In this document: piece after piece, positions 16,227 to 24,391 of the stretch
Position numbering within the stretch: position 1 is the first letter of the stretch
How the letters are laid out: each line of letters starts with the position of its first letter
Origin: an uncultured Erysipelotrichaceae bacterium
GTDB lineage: Bacteria; Bacillota_I; Bacilli_A; Erysipelotrichales; Erysipelotrichaceae
Assembly (NCBI GenBank): GCA_947385085.1
Contig: CANDJN010000019.1
Coordinates: forward strand, 1-37,555
DNA: 37,555 nucleotides
Direction of reading: 5' to 3'
Notes under the pieces: model-generated
Databases searched by the model: none
Seen by the model: the letters and a program-made list of their open reading frames with translations, nothing else
Told to the model about the DNA's origin: nothing
Translations under genes and position numbers: made by a program

Positions 16227-16902
16227 ATGAAAGACACGACTCATCCAAGCCCTAGTCAACGTTATTATTATAACGCAATTCAGCTTTCATTACCATTCAA
16301 TTTATCAATTTCTATTGATAAAAATGATCCCGTGTTTTCTTATTTAGAAGTGGTAGGTGGTAGAAGGAGTAAATTTTAGTAAGTATGTAAAAACAATCCG
16401 CTCAAATAATACGCACAGTCACGATCGAGGAATGCTTTTGAAAGTCCTTTTATTTGCCTTTATGGAAGGAAATCGATCCTTATCAAAAATAGAATAATTA
16501 TGTAAAACAGATATTCGTTATCTATATTTGTCAAATGAAGAAAGACCAAGCAAGATGGCTTTCCAAAGATTAACAACAGAACTTACAGATTGTATCGATG
16601 ATATTTTCTTTGATATCAGCCATTATATTGCGAAAGATTTGATGCTTTGTGATATGGATGTCCAATATATCGATGGGACAAAAATAGAAGCAAATGCGCA
16701 CAAGAATTCATTCGTATATAAGGCAAGAATATTAAATGAACCTATTACTTTTAAATTATGGGTATGGATATAACTATGAGATCAGACAAAGCTATTCAGC
16801 CCAAGAGATCGGCTATGTGTGTCAGTATTAGGAAAAGTGATGCGAAAGCAAAGGAGTGTACAAGTAGAGGGAATAATGCCTTCCAATCAAAAAAGTAGTT
16901 AA
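16227..16902 (+). pseudogene. Decayed IS1182-family transposase
   Basis: Translation in three frames gives pieces of an IS1182-type transposase. Frame one from ATG 16227 gives YYYNAIQLSLPFNLSISID and DPVFSYLE. A frameshift near 16350-16362 leads to EGVNFSKYVKTIRSNNTHS and LLFAFMEGNRSLSKIE. An in-frame TAA at 16495 is followed by LCKTDIRYLYLSNEERPSKM and then YIDGTKIEANAHKNSFVYK (the DG of the DDE core). From about 16740 the frame shifts again, with only GYNYEIRQSY and RSVQVEGIM left, so most of the catalytic C-terminal half is deleted. It is not functional. A large hairpin follows. Confidence 0.85.
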
Positions 16903-16942
16903 ATCATGTATAGTCGATGACATTCTTTTATTAAGAAACAAA

Positions 16943-17010
16943 AAAAGAGGCTTAACAGCCAAACGATTATCCATAAATCATTTAACTGTTACTGCCTCTT
17001 TTGTTTTTTT
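16943..17010 (+). terminator. Long hairpin with T run at the end of the transposase remnant
   Basis: AAAAGAGGC (16943-16951) pairs with GCCTCTTTT (16994-17002), and TAACAG (16953-16958) with CTGTTA (16986-16991), followed by GTTTTTTT. Probably the terminator or 3' end of the old insertion sequence. Confidence 0.7.
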
Positions 17011-17013
17011 ACG

Positions 17014-17038
17014 CATATGAAAATATTTCCATCATTAA
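17014..17038. repeat. Imperfect direct repeat, copy A2
   Basis: Matches 14677-14701 at 24 of 25 bases and likewise lies directly after a hairpin and T run. Confidence 0.75.
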
Positions 17039-17123
17039 ATCCATCCTATAGTGCTCATGTACGGTAAAGAACCAAGAAACTGAAAACAAGAGATAGACTG
17101 CCAGCACCACACTATTTTGAAGT

Positions 17124-18518
17124 TTACACAAAGAAATTTACCGTATTATTCTCAAAAATACTTTTCAATATTAATAAACCTTTTCTTAAATCATCTTCCG
17201 TATGAGGGGAAACGATAGATACCCGTATGTAGGATGATTTTTGTTTGCTTTGCATAGCAAACCTATGAGAACCTAAAATGTGTATGCCTCTCCGTAGTGC
17301 AAGCAATTCCGTTTCTTCACTTGTCAAATGTTTTGGAAGGGAAAGCCAGTAAAAGAAACGTGCTATATTATCATATTCAGGAACATCAAAAACCGATTTG
17401 AAAATATAGTTTCTTTTTTGTGCGAGTGCTTTTTTTTGATGAACAATATTAAAAGCTGTACCGCTATCAATCAATTCCGCAACAATTTCTCCATTCAGAG
17501 AAACCGTCTTTAGGTTAATATTTAGCATACCGGTGACCAGTGTTTCTCTGTATTTTGACGGAAATACTAAAAATGCAACACGCAGTCCGGCACACAGGGA
17601 TTTTGAAATGCTGCAAATATGGATAGTCTGTTCTGGAAGTATGGAAAAAAACGATTTGACTTCATTCGGAGCTAAAAAGGAATAAATATCATCTTCAATT
17701 AGCATTAGGTGAAATTGAGACGCAATGTCTGCAATTTCCTGTCTGCGGGAAACGGGCATAAAAATACTTGTAGGATTGCTGCACGTTGGCATGAGATAAA
17801 TACCCTTTACTTCGGTATTCTTGCAAGTCTGTAATAAGGCATCTGGTGACATTCCAAACTCATCTGCTTCTATGGATATGAGCTGTATATGAAGAAAGTT
17901 AGCCAAGCCCTTAAAATTTGTATAAGTAAAAGTGTCAACCGCAATTTTATCTCCTGCTTTGAACAGAGAAATCAGCACAACAGATAACGCATTTTGTGCA
18001 CCGGCGGTCAATAAAACAGTGTCTTTTGTTGCGCTAATGCCAAAATGGTGAAGCCACTTTAGAGCAGCTTTCACTTGTTTCTTTGTTCCAAAGGGATTGC
18101 TATATTCAAAAAGATGAATATTATCCGTATTGTTCAGTATAGTTTTGGCTGCACACAAAATACTCTGATTACATTCATAGAATGGTTTAATCATTCCCAT
18201 TTCGATGACGGGAGTATTTTTATCAAGAAATGTATCCTGCACTGAAACACCCGGCGAAACAAAAGTTCCTTTCCCTGTCACGGCATATAGAAGCCCTTTT
18301 AATTCACAAAGCTTGTAAGCTCTTGTAATTGTACTTAAGTTTAAATCCAGAAAATCAGCTAACTCTCTTTGCGGCGGCAGCTTTGTATTTTCTGCTAAAG
18401 TGCCGTTTAAAATATCTTTTTCCAGACAAGCAGCTATGGATAAATAATACGGTTTTTCCAAGTCCGATTTTTGTGGTTTCCATGACATAGGATAATTTTC
18501 AAAGGAATTAATCGGCAT
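17124..18518 (-). CDS. MocR/GabR-type transcription regulator (GntR HTH plus aminotransferase-like domain)
   Basis: The N-terminal GntR winged helix spans residues ~22-90 (LPPQRELADFLDLNLSTITRAY, GKGTFV), joined to a class I aminotransferase fold. The PLP lysine is Lys306 (SISKSLCAG), with CSNPT (Asn248) and the IEDDIYS cofactor-binding Asp. Such regulators sense PLP-linked amines or vitamin B6. The ATG at 18518 follows AGGAG at a 9-base distance; a longer in-frame start at 18704 would run through the divergent promoter and is rejected. Length 464 is typical. It is divergent from the ECF S-component gene, with 105 bases between them holding two inverted repeats, so autoregulation and control of the transport genes are likely. 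Its AT-rich sequence suggests acquisition. Confidence 0.9.
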   Translation of the reverse strand: MPINSFENYPMSWKPQKSDLEKPYYLSIAACLEKDILNGTLAENTKLPPQRELADFLDLNLSTITRAYKLCELKGLLYAVTGKGTFVSPGVSVQDTFLDKNTPVIEMGMIKPFYECNQSILCAAKTILNNTDNIHLFEYSNPFGTKKQVKAALKWLHHFGISATKDTVLLTAGAQNALSVVLISLFKAGDKIAVDTFTYTNFKGLANFLHIQLISIEADEFGMSPDALLQTCKNTEVKGIYLMPTCSNPTSIFMPVSRRQEIADIASQFHLMLIEDDIYSFLAPNEVKSFFSILPEQTIHICSISKSLCAGLRVAFLVFPSKYRETLVTGMLNINLKTVSLNGEIVAELIDSGTAFNIVHQKKALAQKRNYIFKSVFDVPEYDNIARFFYWLSLPKHLTSEETELLALRRGIHILGSHRFAMQSKQKSSYIRVSIVSPHTEDDLRKGLLILKSIFENNTVNFFV

Positions 18519-18536
18519 AAAGGCTTCTCCTTTCAA

Positions 18537-18576
18537 AATTGTATGCACTACAATTCTATCATTGTATGGGTACAAT
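18537..18576. promoter_or_regulatory. Two inverted repeats, candidate MocR operators
   Basis: Site 1 is AATTGTA-N5-TACAATT (18537-18555). Site 2 is ATTGTA-N4-TACAAT (18561-18576). Their centres are about 22 bases apart, roughly two helical turns. They overlap promoter elements for both divergent genes. Confidence 0.65.
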
Positions 18577-18581
18577 TTCAA
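18553..18581 (-). promoter_or_regulatory. Promoter of the MocR-type regulator gene
   Basis: Minus-strand TTGAAA (18576-18581) and TAGAAT (18553-18558) are 17 bases apart. The spacer holds operator site 2. Confidence 0.55.
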
Positions 18582-18590
18582 GGATATAAT
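18562..18590 (+). promoter_or_regulatory. Promoter of the ECF S-component / MATE genes
   Basis: TTGTAT (18562-18567) and TATAAT (18585-18590) are 17 bases apart. The -35 lies inside operator site 2. Confidence 0.6.
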
Positions 18591-18623
18591 GGGACATATA
18601 TAGATTAGAAAAGAGGAGAAAAC

Positions 18624-19178
18624 ATGAAAAAAATTACAGTCAAAGACATTGCACTTATTGGAATTATGGCGGCAGCCGTATATGTAGCGTCTGCTTTCCT
18701 TCAAATCCCAATACCGACAGCAATCGGCAGCACAAGGTTACACATGGGAAACGTGATGTGTCTGTTATCTGGTATGCTTTTGGGGGCAACGCCAGGAGGA
18801 CTTGCGGCAGGGATAGGATCTATGTTTTTTGATTTAACAAATCCCGCATACATTACGTCAGCACCTTTTACATTTGCTTTTAAATTTATCATGGCATGGT
18901 TATGTGGAAAAATCATTTCTAAAGACAACATAGGATTGAAAATAAGGTTTATCAGTGGTGCAACGGCAGGAGCTTTTATTTATGTTCTGCTTTACATCTC
19001 TAAATCCTTTATAGAAAACCGCTTTGTTTTAGAATTGCCCTTAGAAGCAGTAATGCTTACCATAGCACAAAAAAGCGTTGTATCAAGCATAAATGCCGTT
19101 ATCGCAGTTATTGCGGCAGTTCCTTTAGGACTTGCGTTACATCCGGCAGTTGCAAAATTTATCAATAAAAAAATATGA
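18624..19178 (+). CDS. ECF transporter S component (substrate unknown)
   Basis: A 184-residue, very hydrophobic protein with about six TM helices, the size and style of substrate-binding S components of energy-coupling factor vitamin transporters. The family-like region is HMGNVMCLLSGMLLGATPGG followed by a GIGSMFFDL segment and a FIMAWLCGKI helix. It would use a shared EcfA/A'/T module encoded elsewhere, since none is in this window. AGGAG lies 6 bases before the ATG. The stop overlaps the MATE start (ATGA). The adjacent PLP-type regulator makes vitamin B6 or an amine-like compound a reasonable guess, but this is inference only. Confidence 0.82.
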   Translation: MKKITVKDIALIGIMAAAVYVASAFLQIPIPTAIGSTRLHMGNVMCLLSGMLLGATPGGLAAGIGSMFFDLTNPAYITSAPFTFAFKFIMAWLCGKIISKDNIGLKIRFISGATAGAFIYVLLYISKSFIENRFVLELPLEAVMLTIAQKSVVSSINAVIAVIAAVPLGLALHPAVAKFINKKI

Positions 19179-20482
19179 TATTAAAAATGATAACAGAAAC
19201 TCCTCAAAAAGCCCTATTGAGTTTTTCCTTGCCACTTTTAGCAGGAAGTATATTTCAAAACCTTTATAATATTTTTGATACAATAATTGTAGGTCAAATA
19301 TTGGGGAAAGAAGCATTATCCGCAGTAGGGAATTCGTATGTTCCCTTGCTGATAATAAATAGCGTTTTTTTTGGTATTTCTTCCGGTATTTCGATTTTAG
19401 TATCACAAGCCTATGGCTCACAAAGACACACAGAAATACAAGATTGTATCGGTTCTGTTTATACCATTACCATCATTGTTGGAATAGGGCTATCAATGAT
19501 AGCATTTGTAACTGGATACCGGCTTTTTATAGCAATGAGTATCCCTGAAAACATTTTTAGTTTCACTATTAACTATTGGAAAATTATCGCAATAGGTATT
19601 CCATTTTCGGCGATGTACAATTTCTGTTCAGCAATTATTAAAGCAAAGGGAAATTCAAAACTTCCAGTACAAAGCATGGGAGTTTCTTGTATTATAAACA
19701 TTTTTCTGGACTTACTATTTGTTGGAATATTGCGTTTTGGTGTACGGGGAACGGCGGTAGCAACCGTTATTTCTCAAGCCGTAGCTGCGGGCGTGACTGC
19801 TGTATATTTATACCATTGCGATAAAGCATCTTTTGCAGTCTGTCCTAATTTACATAAGATAGTAGCAATTTTGAAATTAAGTGTAACAGGAATGATTCAA
19901 AACAGTGCTTCCGCTGTAAGTATGTTTTTTATTCAAGGGCTTATCAATCAATATGGTGTTAATGCAATATCCGCATATACCTCTGCTTACAAGATTGAAA
20001 GTATTTTGACAATTCCCATCGTGAATTTAGGGACTGCACTTAGCGTCTTTGTCGGTCAGAATATGGGGGCAAAACAAATAGAGCGTGTACAAGAGGGATT
20101 GAAAGCAAGTTTCAAAATAGCTGTTTTTATTTCCGTCACCGTAATATTTATTATTTGGATATTTTCCCCTTTTTTGATGTTTATTATGGTTGGAAATGAA
20201 AAAACAGTTATTGAAATAGGTGTAAAGTATTTGCATATTGTTTCCATTACTTTTCTCTTTTGTGTTAGTTTATATATGCTTACAAATTTTCTGCGAGGTG
20301 CTGGCGAAGTTGCGTACCCTCTTTTCAATACCGTGCTTGAATTAAGTGTTAGAACAACTTTGGCTTTTGCTTTAGTAGATTGCATAGGATTTTTAGGGAT
20401 TTTGCTTTGCAGACCAATCAGTTTTATCATAAGCACAATTAGTCTTTCTTATCGTTATTTTACAAATAAGTGGCAGCGATAG
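19175..20482 (+). CDS. MATE family efflux protein
   Basis: A 435-residue polytopic membrane protein of the multidrug and toxin extrusion family, about 12 TM helices. The N-terminal MATE signature is clear (LPLLAGSIFQNLYNIFDTII, VGQILGKEALSAVGNS), and the second half repeats it (IQGLINQYGVNAISAYTSAYKIE). It is probably an H+- or Na+-coupled exporter. The start overlaps the S-component stop by four bases (ATGA), so expression is coupled and under the MocR operator. No terminator is visible after it. Pairing an importer S component with an exporter under one regulator is odd and leaves the physiological substrate open. Confidence 0.9.
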   Translation: MILKMITETPQKALLSFSLPLLAGSIFQNLYNIFDTIIVGQILGKEALSAVGNSYVPLLIINSVFFGISSGISILVSQAYGSQRHTEIQDCIGSVYTITIIVGIGLSMIAFVTGYRLFIAMSIPENIFSFTINYWKIIAIGIPFSAMYNFCSAIIKAKGNSKLPVQSMGVSCIINIFLDLLFVGILRFGVRGTAVATVISQAVAAGVTAVYLYHCDKASFAVCPNLHKIVAILKLSVTGMIQNSASAVSMFFIQGLINQYGVNAISAYTSAYKIESILTIPIVNLGTALSVFVGQNMGAKQIERVQEGLKASFKIAVFISVTVIFIIWIFSPFLMFIMVGNEKTVIEIGVKYLHIVSITFLFCVSLYMLTNFLRGAGEVAYPLFNTVLELSVRTTLAFALVDCIGFLGILLCRPISFIISTISLSYRYFTNKWQR

Positions 20483-20558
20483 CAAAACCAGCCAGAACAG
20501 TCAACGATCAAGATGAACGAGCTACGTCTGCCGTTAAGCCTACAGGGAACACATTATG

Positions 20559-20626
20559 TATAATCTGTTGGCAATATCGATATGCTGAAATAAATTGTGA
20601 TGATATGTAAGACCTTTAAGTCTAAA
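20559..20626. repeat. Imperfect direct repeat, copy C2
   Basis: Begins TATAATCTGTTGGCAATATC and is about 88% identical to 15896-15964. It lies upstream of the cis-prenyltransferase gene. Confidence 0.8.
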
Positions 20627-20710
20627 TCTTCCCTTTCGGCATATATTGAACTGTACGTGATTTATATTTGGATAGGGAGTTTTATTACCGCAAACATTAG
20701 GAGGGATCGT

Positions 20711-21319
20711 ATGAAACGCATTCCTAAGCATATCGGCATCATTCCCGATGGTAATCGCCGCTGGGCAAAGGAAAACGGATTAAAAAAAGAACAAGGTTAT
20801 ACTTATGGATTAGAACCGGGCATCAAGCTGCTTCGATCAGCGCGTGAACAGGGAATTCAGGAATTGACCTATTATGGCTTTACCGTCGATAACTGCAAGC
20901 GTCCTAAGGAACAAGTGCTTGCCTTCTCGCAAGCCTGTGTGAAGGCGGTGGAGCTGATGAAGCAGGAAAATGTGGAGATATTCGTATGCGGCAATACGCA
21001 ATCCTCCTGTTTTCCTTCTGAATTGCTACCTTATACAAAAAGAAAACAACAACTTACTGAAGATATATTGCGAGTCAATCTATTGGTTCATTACAGCTGG
21101 GAATGGGATATGAAAAATGCATGGGCATCGCGCGAAATCCCGCGTGTTGATCTTATGATTCGCTGGGGCGGCATGTGTCGTTATTCCGGTTTTCTACCGC
21201 TTCAAAGCGTCTATTCTGATTTTTATGTGGTCAAGGAGCTGTGGCCTGATTATCAGGAAACACAGTTTCTGGATGCATTGGCATGGTATCAAAAGCAGGA
21301 TGTTACTTTAGGGGGTTAA
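20711..21319 (+). CDS. Divergent cis-prenyltransferase (undecaprenyl diphosphate synthase family)
   Basis: Family signatures are visible: IIPDGNRRWAK (Asp13, the counterpart of the catalytic Asp in UppS), FTVDNCKRP (normally STENWKRP) and DLMIRWGGMCRYSGFLPLQ (normally RTxGExRxSNFLLWQ), then YSDFYVVKELWPDY. It is only 202 residues, versus about 230-250 for UppS. The Glu of the GExR motif is Met, the usual GHxxG histidine region is altered, and the later metal Glu is Asp. The start is ATG 20711 after AGGAGGG; a longer frame upstream crosses the repeat and is rejected. It may be a paralogue with a changed product length or a weak enzyme, while the housekeeping uppS probably lies elsewhere. Confidence 0.75.
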   Translation: MKRIPKHIGIIPDGNRRWAKENGLKKEQGYTYGLEPGIKLLRSAREQGIQELTYYGFTVDNCKRPKEQVLAFSQACVKAVELMKQENVEIFVCGNTQSSCFPSELLPYTKRKQQLTEDILRVNLLVHYSWEWDMKNAWASREIPRVDLMIRWGGMCRYSGFLPLQSVYSDFYVVKELWPDYQETQFLDALAWYQKQDVTLGG

Positions 21320-21346
21320 AAGAATTGTAATTTCATAAAATCTTGG

Positions 21347-21390
21347 GCAGTCAAAACGGTAATCAATTATCACATTGACTGCTTTTTCTT
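21347..21390 (+). terminator. Terminator after the cis-prenyltransferase gene
   Basis: GCAGTCAA (21347-21354) pairs with TTGACTGC (21375-21382), followed by TTTTTCTTT. Confidence 0.8.
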
Positions 21391-21466
21391 TAGCAAAACG
21401 ACCTGTATCTATACAAAAGAAAATGACTATGGTATGATTACAAAGAAAAAGAATCAGGTGGTATAA

Positions 21467-21916
21467 ATGATGAAAGTCGATGATATTTTATCCTATTGCC
21501 TTGATAATTTGGACGATGTGACTTCAGTCAATAGCTGGGGTGAAACAGGAATCTTTTATAATCCTCAGCATCGCTTGAAGCGTGGAATCTATATTTTGAC
21601 AATTAAGGAAAAGGATGGAGAAAATGATTTTAGCTCGAATCTAAACAGAGCAGATGTTTATCGCGTGAATATCGGATTGCGCAAGGCAACATTTCTATCG
21701 CTTTTTGATGAAATTCCTAAGCGTCCCGCAAAGGGAGGCATTGTGGATATGAATTATGATTTTTGCACTATTGATCAGATTATGCCTCATCCGGTGTATG
21801 CATGGATGGGATGGATATGTTGCCTCAACCCAAGTGAAAAGACGTGGGAGGCTTTAAAGCCGCTGATTTTGGAGAGCTATGAATACGCAAAAGAAAAATA
21901 TCGTAAAAGGAAGTAA
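21467..21916 (+). CDS. DUF6194 family protein
   Basis: A 149-residue soluble protein of unknown function. It resembles DUF6194 proteins: SWGETGIFYNP, the RGIYILTIKEKDGENDFSS stretch, YRVNIGLRKATF, RPAKGGIVDMNYDF and a PHPVYAWMGWICCLNPS core. No catalytic motif or TM segment is evident. AGGTGG lies 7 bases before the first ATG of an ATGATG pair; the second ATG is also possible. It appears monocistronic: a terminator precedes it and the next gene has its own -10. Confidence 0.78.
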   Translation: MMKVDDILSYCLDNLDDVTSVNSWGETGIFYNPQHRLKRGIYILTIKEKDGENDFSSNLNRADVYRVNIGLRKATFLSLFDEIPKRPAKGGIVDMNYDFCTIDQIMPHPVYAWMGWICCLNPSEKTWEALKPLILESYEYAKEKYRKRK

Positions 21917-21986
21917 GACTTTTTTTCTATAATTTTTAAATTAGGGAACAAAAATAAAAAATGCTATATCATTAATGCTTAAAACA

Positions 21987-21995
21987 TGATACAAT
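21987..21995 (+). promoter_or_regulatory. Extended -10 element upstream of the SIS-domain gene
   Basis: TGATACAAT (21987-21995) is an extended -10. No good -35 is visible. Confidence 0.45.
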
Positions 21996-22029
21996 AAAAG
22001 CACGGAAATGTAAAAGAGGAGGCTCAAAA

Positions 22030-22767
22030 ATGATTGATGATGTATTTGCCTTGGGATTTGATATTCTAGCGAAGATTCGCGACACCCAAAAGGATGCGAT
22101 GGATCACGCTGCCAAAAAAATTGCGGATTGTTTTTTAGACGGCAAGACGTTTTATGTGACGGGCAGCGGACATTCGCATACTGTGGGTGAAGAATTTTAT
22201 GCGCGTGCCGGGGGATTGGCATTTGTCGTGCCTATTTTAACCAATGAATTAACCTTGACGGAACATCCAACCAAAAGCTCACTGCTGGAGCGGCTCAGCG
22301 GCTATGCGGCAATTTTAGCGGAATTGTATCATATCGAAGCAGGGGATGTTGTATTAATTGCTTCCAATTCCGGACGCAACGCTTATCCGGTGGAAATGGC
22401 TTTGGAAGCGAAAAAGCGCGGTGCCACGGTGATTGCGATCACCAATCTGGCACATTCTCGCGCCGTCAGCTCACGCCATGACAGCGGTAAAAAGCTCATG
22501 GATGTGGCAGATATTGTGATTGATAATTGCGGAGTACCGGGGGATTGCGCGATGAAAATGGAAGGATTGGATACGATGGTATGTCCGACGTCCTCCATGG
22601 CGAATACGTTTATCGTTCAAGCGATCAGCGTGCAGTGCTGCCGTTATATTATGGATCAAGGTGTAACGCCTCCGGTGTTTGTCAGCTTAAACAGCGAGGG
22701 AACCGAACATACCAACGATGAATACTTCGCGAAGTATACACGCTTATATCAGAAGGCTCCACGATAA
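22030..22767 (+). CDS. SIS-domain protein (UPF0309-like sugar isomerase domain)
   Basis: A 245-residue phosphosugar-binding SIS domain protein. The phosphate-binding segments are TGSGHSHTVGEEF (residues ~45-57) and IASNSGRNAYPVE (residues ~110-122). A VIAITNL strand and the C-terminal PVFVSLNSEGTE follow. These features match UPF0309-type SIS proteins, which likely act on or sense amino-sugar phosphates. The exact reaction is not established. AGGAGG lies 8 bases before the ATG. The gene is flanked by its own extended -10 and a terminator. There is no adjacent sugar kinase or PTS gene to indicate the substrate. Confidence 0.85.
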   Translation: MIDDVFALGFDILAKIRDTQKDAMDHAAKKIADCFLDGKTFYVTGSGHSHTVGEEFYARAGGLAFVVPILTNELTLTEHPTKSSLLERLSGYAAILAELYHIEAGDVVLIASNSGRNAYPVEMALEAKKRGATVIAITNLAHSRAVSSRHDSGKKLMDVADIVIDNCGVPGDCAMKMEGLDTMVCPTSSMANTFIVQAISVQCCRYIMDQGVTPPVFVSLNSEGTEHTNDEYFAKYTRLYQKAPR

Positions 22768-22774
22768 TATGAAA

Positions 22775-22807
22775 AGATCGGTGTGTTATTCATGCCGGTT
22801 TTTTTTG
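22775..22807 (+). terminator. Terminator after the SIS-domain gene
   Basis: CGGTGTG (22779-22785) pairs with CATGCCG (22791-22797) including two GU pairs. Flanking A and T runs extend the stem. Confidence 0.6.
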
Positions 22808-23050
22808 TATCACAAAGACATGAAAAAGACGGTGATCAATGATTCATCACAGTCAATATGCTAAATTTTTTCAAGAAGATACTCATTCTCCTATTTTACT
22901 TTCGTCGCTGTCATTTTTCTCATGACCCATTAACGATCATATTTTTGTCCAAGCAACAGTCGGTGTGGGTACGGGACATAATAAAGATCAATATCACAAA
23001 GAAATCCATGTTAAAGATAATATATTTCTTTCGATAATTTTATTCTCTCA

Positions 23051-23938
23051 TTATCCTTTTTCTTTGCCTGTGCAGATGACAAGCTCGCTCTTGATTCCGT
23101 TCAGCTCGATGATATTTTCCGCATCGGGTGTATCAAAACGTTCCGCCTGTTGTCCGTCTTTCTCATAAGTAATGCTTGTTCCGATGCCTTTTGAAACAGC
23201 GGTAAAGACCATATCCTCGGGAATATGGATTTTTGAGGTTGCCGATACTTGGTTAATTGCCACTTCGCCATTGAACGAATCGCAGACCACATTCAAATCA
23301 AGGTTACAGTTTATTTCCACCATTCCAGAAATATCCTCCAGAACAATATTAGATGTCTTTACATCTAGCTCTATACTGTCACACTCCAGAGAACGGATTT
23401 CCACGGTTTCCGCATTTGCGGAACATTCAATCTTGCCGATGTACGGTGACGGGATTTGAAGAAAAATGCAAACGGCTTCTTTCGCTGTTGCTTCTAATAC
23501 ACCATTCTTGCGCTTTACATCCACATCAATCCGTTTTCGGGTGTCGTCAATTTTTACCTTAAAATCATTTTGAAGCGTGGAGAGGGTATTCGATACAAGA
23601 CGGACACGGATTTTTTCCCCCTCATAACCATACATCATGAATCGCTTTGCACCACCGAACTTCATGTCATAGCGTTTCGGCTCATTAATATCGTACTCCG
23701 TAACACTCTCAAACAGATAATCTGTCGGTTTCTTCGCTCCCATTTCGTTTGAAAGCAGTTCGTCAATGGAAATGTCGAACAGGGCAGAAATTGCCATAAT
23801 ATTTTCGATGTCGGGGATGCCTGCATTAGTTTCCCACTTCGTAACCGCCTGTCTTGACACGCCTAGTTTTTCCGCCAGTTGTTCCTGCGACAAACTCGCC
23901 TGTTTGCGGATGGATTTTAATTTTTCTGCAAATGTCAT
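23051..23938 (-). CDS. XRE-family regulator fused to a DUF4097-like beta-sheet domain
   Basis: Residues 1-62 form a classical XRE helix-turn-helix (LSQEQLAEKLGVSRQAVTKWE). Residues ~85-290 form a repetitive beta-rich domain of the DUF4097/adhesin-like type, with alternating hydrophobic strands (VEIRSLECDSIELDVKTSNI, then IVLEDISGMVEIN). The start is ATG 23938, seven bases after AGGAGGT; a longer frame to 24016 lacks a ribosome site. Length 295. The protein is predicted cytoplasmic with no TM helix, so the beta domain may be the sensory or oligomerisation part. No partner gene is adjacent: the next gene in the same direction upstream is the TGT fusion, about 450 bases away. Target unknown. Confidence 0.85.
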   Translation of the reverse strand: MTFAEKLKSIRKQASLSQEQLAEKLGVSRQAVTKWETNAGIPDIENIMAISALFDISIDELLSNEMGAKKPTDYLFESVTEYDINEPKRYDMKFGGAKRFMMYGYEGEKIRVRLVSNTLSTLQNDFKVKIDDTRKRIDVDVKRKNGVLEATAKEAVCIFLQIPSPYIGKIECSANAETVEIRSLECDSIELDVKTSNIVLEDISGMVEINCNLDLNVVCDSFNGEVAINQVSATSKIHIPEDMVFTAVSKGIGTSITYEKDGQQAERFDTPDAENIIELNGIKSELVICTGKEKG

Positions 23939-24016
23939 ATTCACGACCTCCTTGGTTGATGTACCTATTATAGAAAACAGTAATTTACACCGCAAGCAAT
24001 TATAGATGGCATGCAA

Positions 24017-24391
24017 AAAAATTCAGCTACGATGCGTGGCATTTGTGCATTTTAAGTCAAATAGCTATTGTCTTTCAGACATACTGACAGCTTCAGCCGC
24101 TACGCTGCCACCTCTTGTAATCGCAATTCTGTTTTTAAATTTCCTGTTGAACAAAGATATGAAATTATTATTTCTGTTTTCTGTCTGGATATATTCTAAA
24201 ACAAAATCATAATTGATCTTTCCCGTATGAAGCGTTAAACACATCTTACTCGCCTTGACAATGCAAAAGGATTTTGTGCTTATATAAATACTATAGATGA
24301 TCCAAGTTATCGCCTCCATGCCAGTGAACGTTTTCGTTGTGTCAAAATCCGTTGCTTATTTTAAGCCATGGAATGAAATATTCCCAGAAAT
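24017..24391. other. Intergenic region without a supported gene
   Basis: A 370-base AT-rich stretch between the XRE-DUF4097 and TGT-fusion genes. A minus-strand frame (24065-24319) has no ribosome site and no recognised domain; it may be a remnant. No hairpin terminator was found. Confidence 0.5.

Noticed and set aside
16059..16259. Minus-strand 66-residue frame
   Set aside because: It crosses a terminator hairpin and the transposase remnant start; no ribosome site or family.
24065..24319. Minus-strand 84-residue frame between the XRE-DUF4097 and TGT-fusion genes
   Set aside because: No ribosome site and no recognised domain. It could be a remnant, but this cannot be supported.
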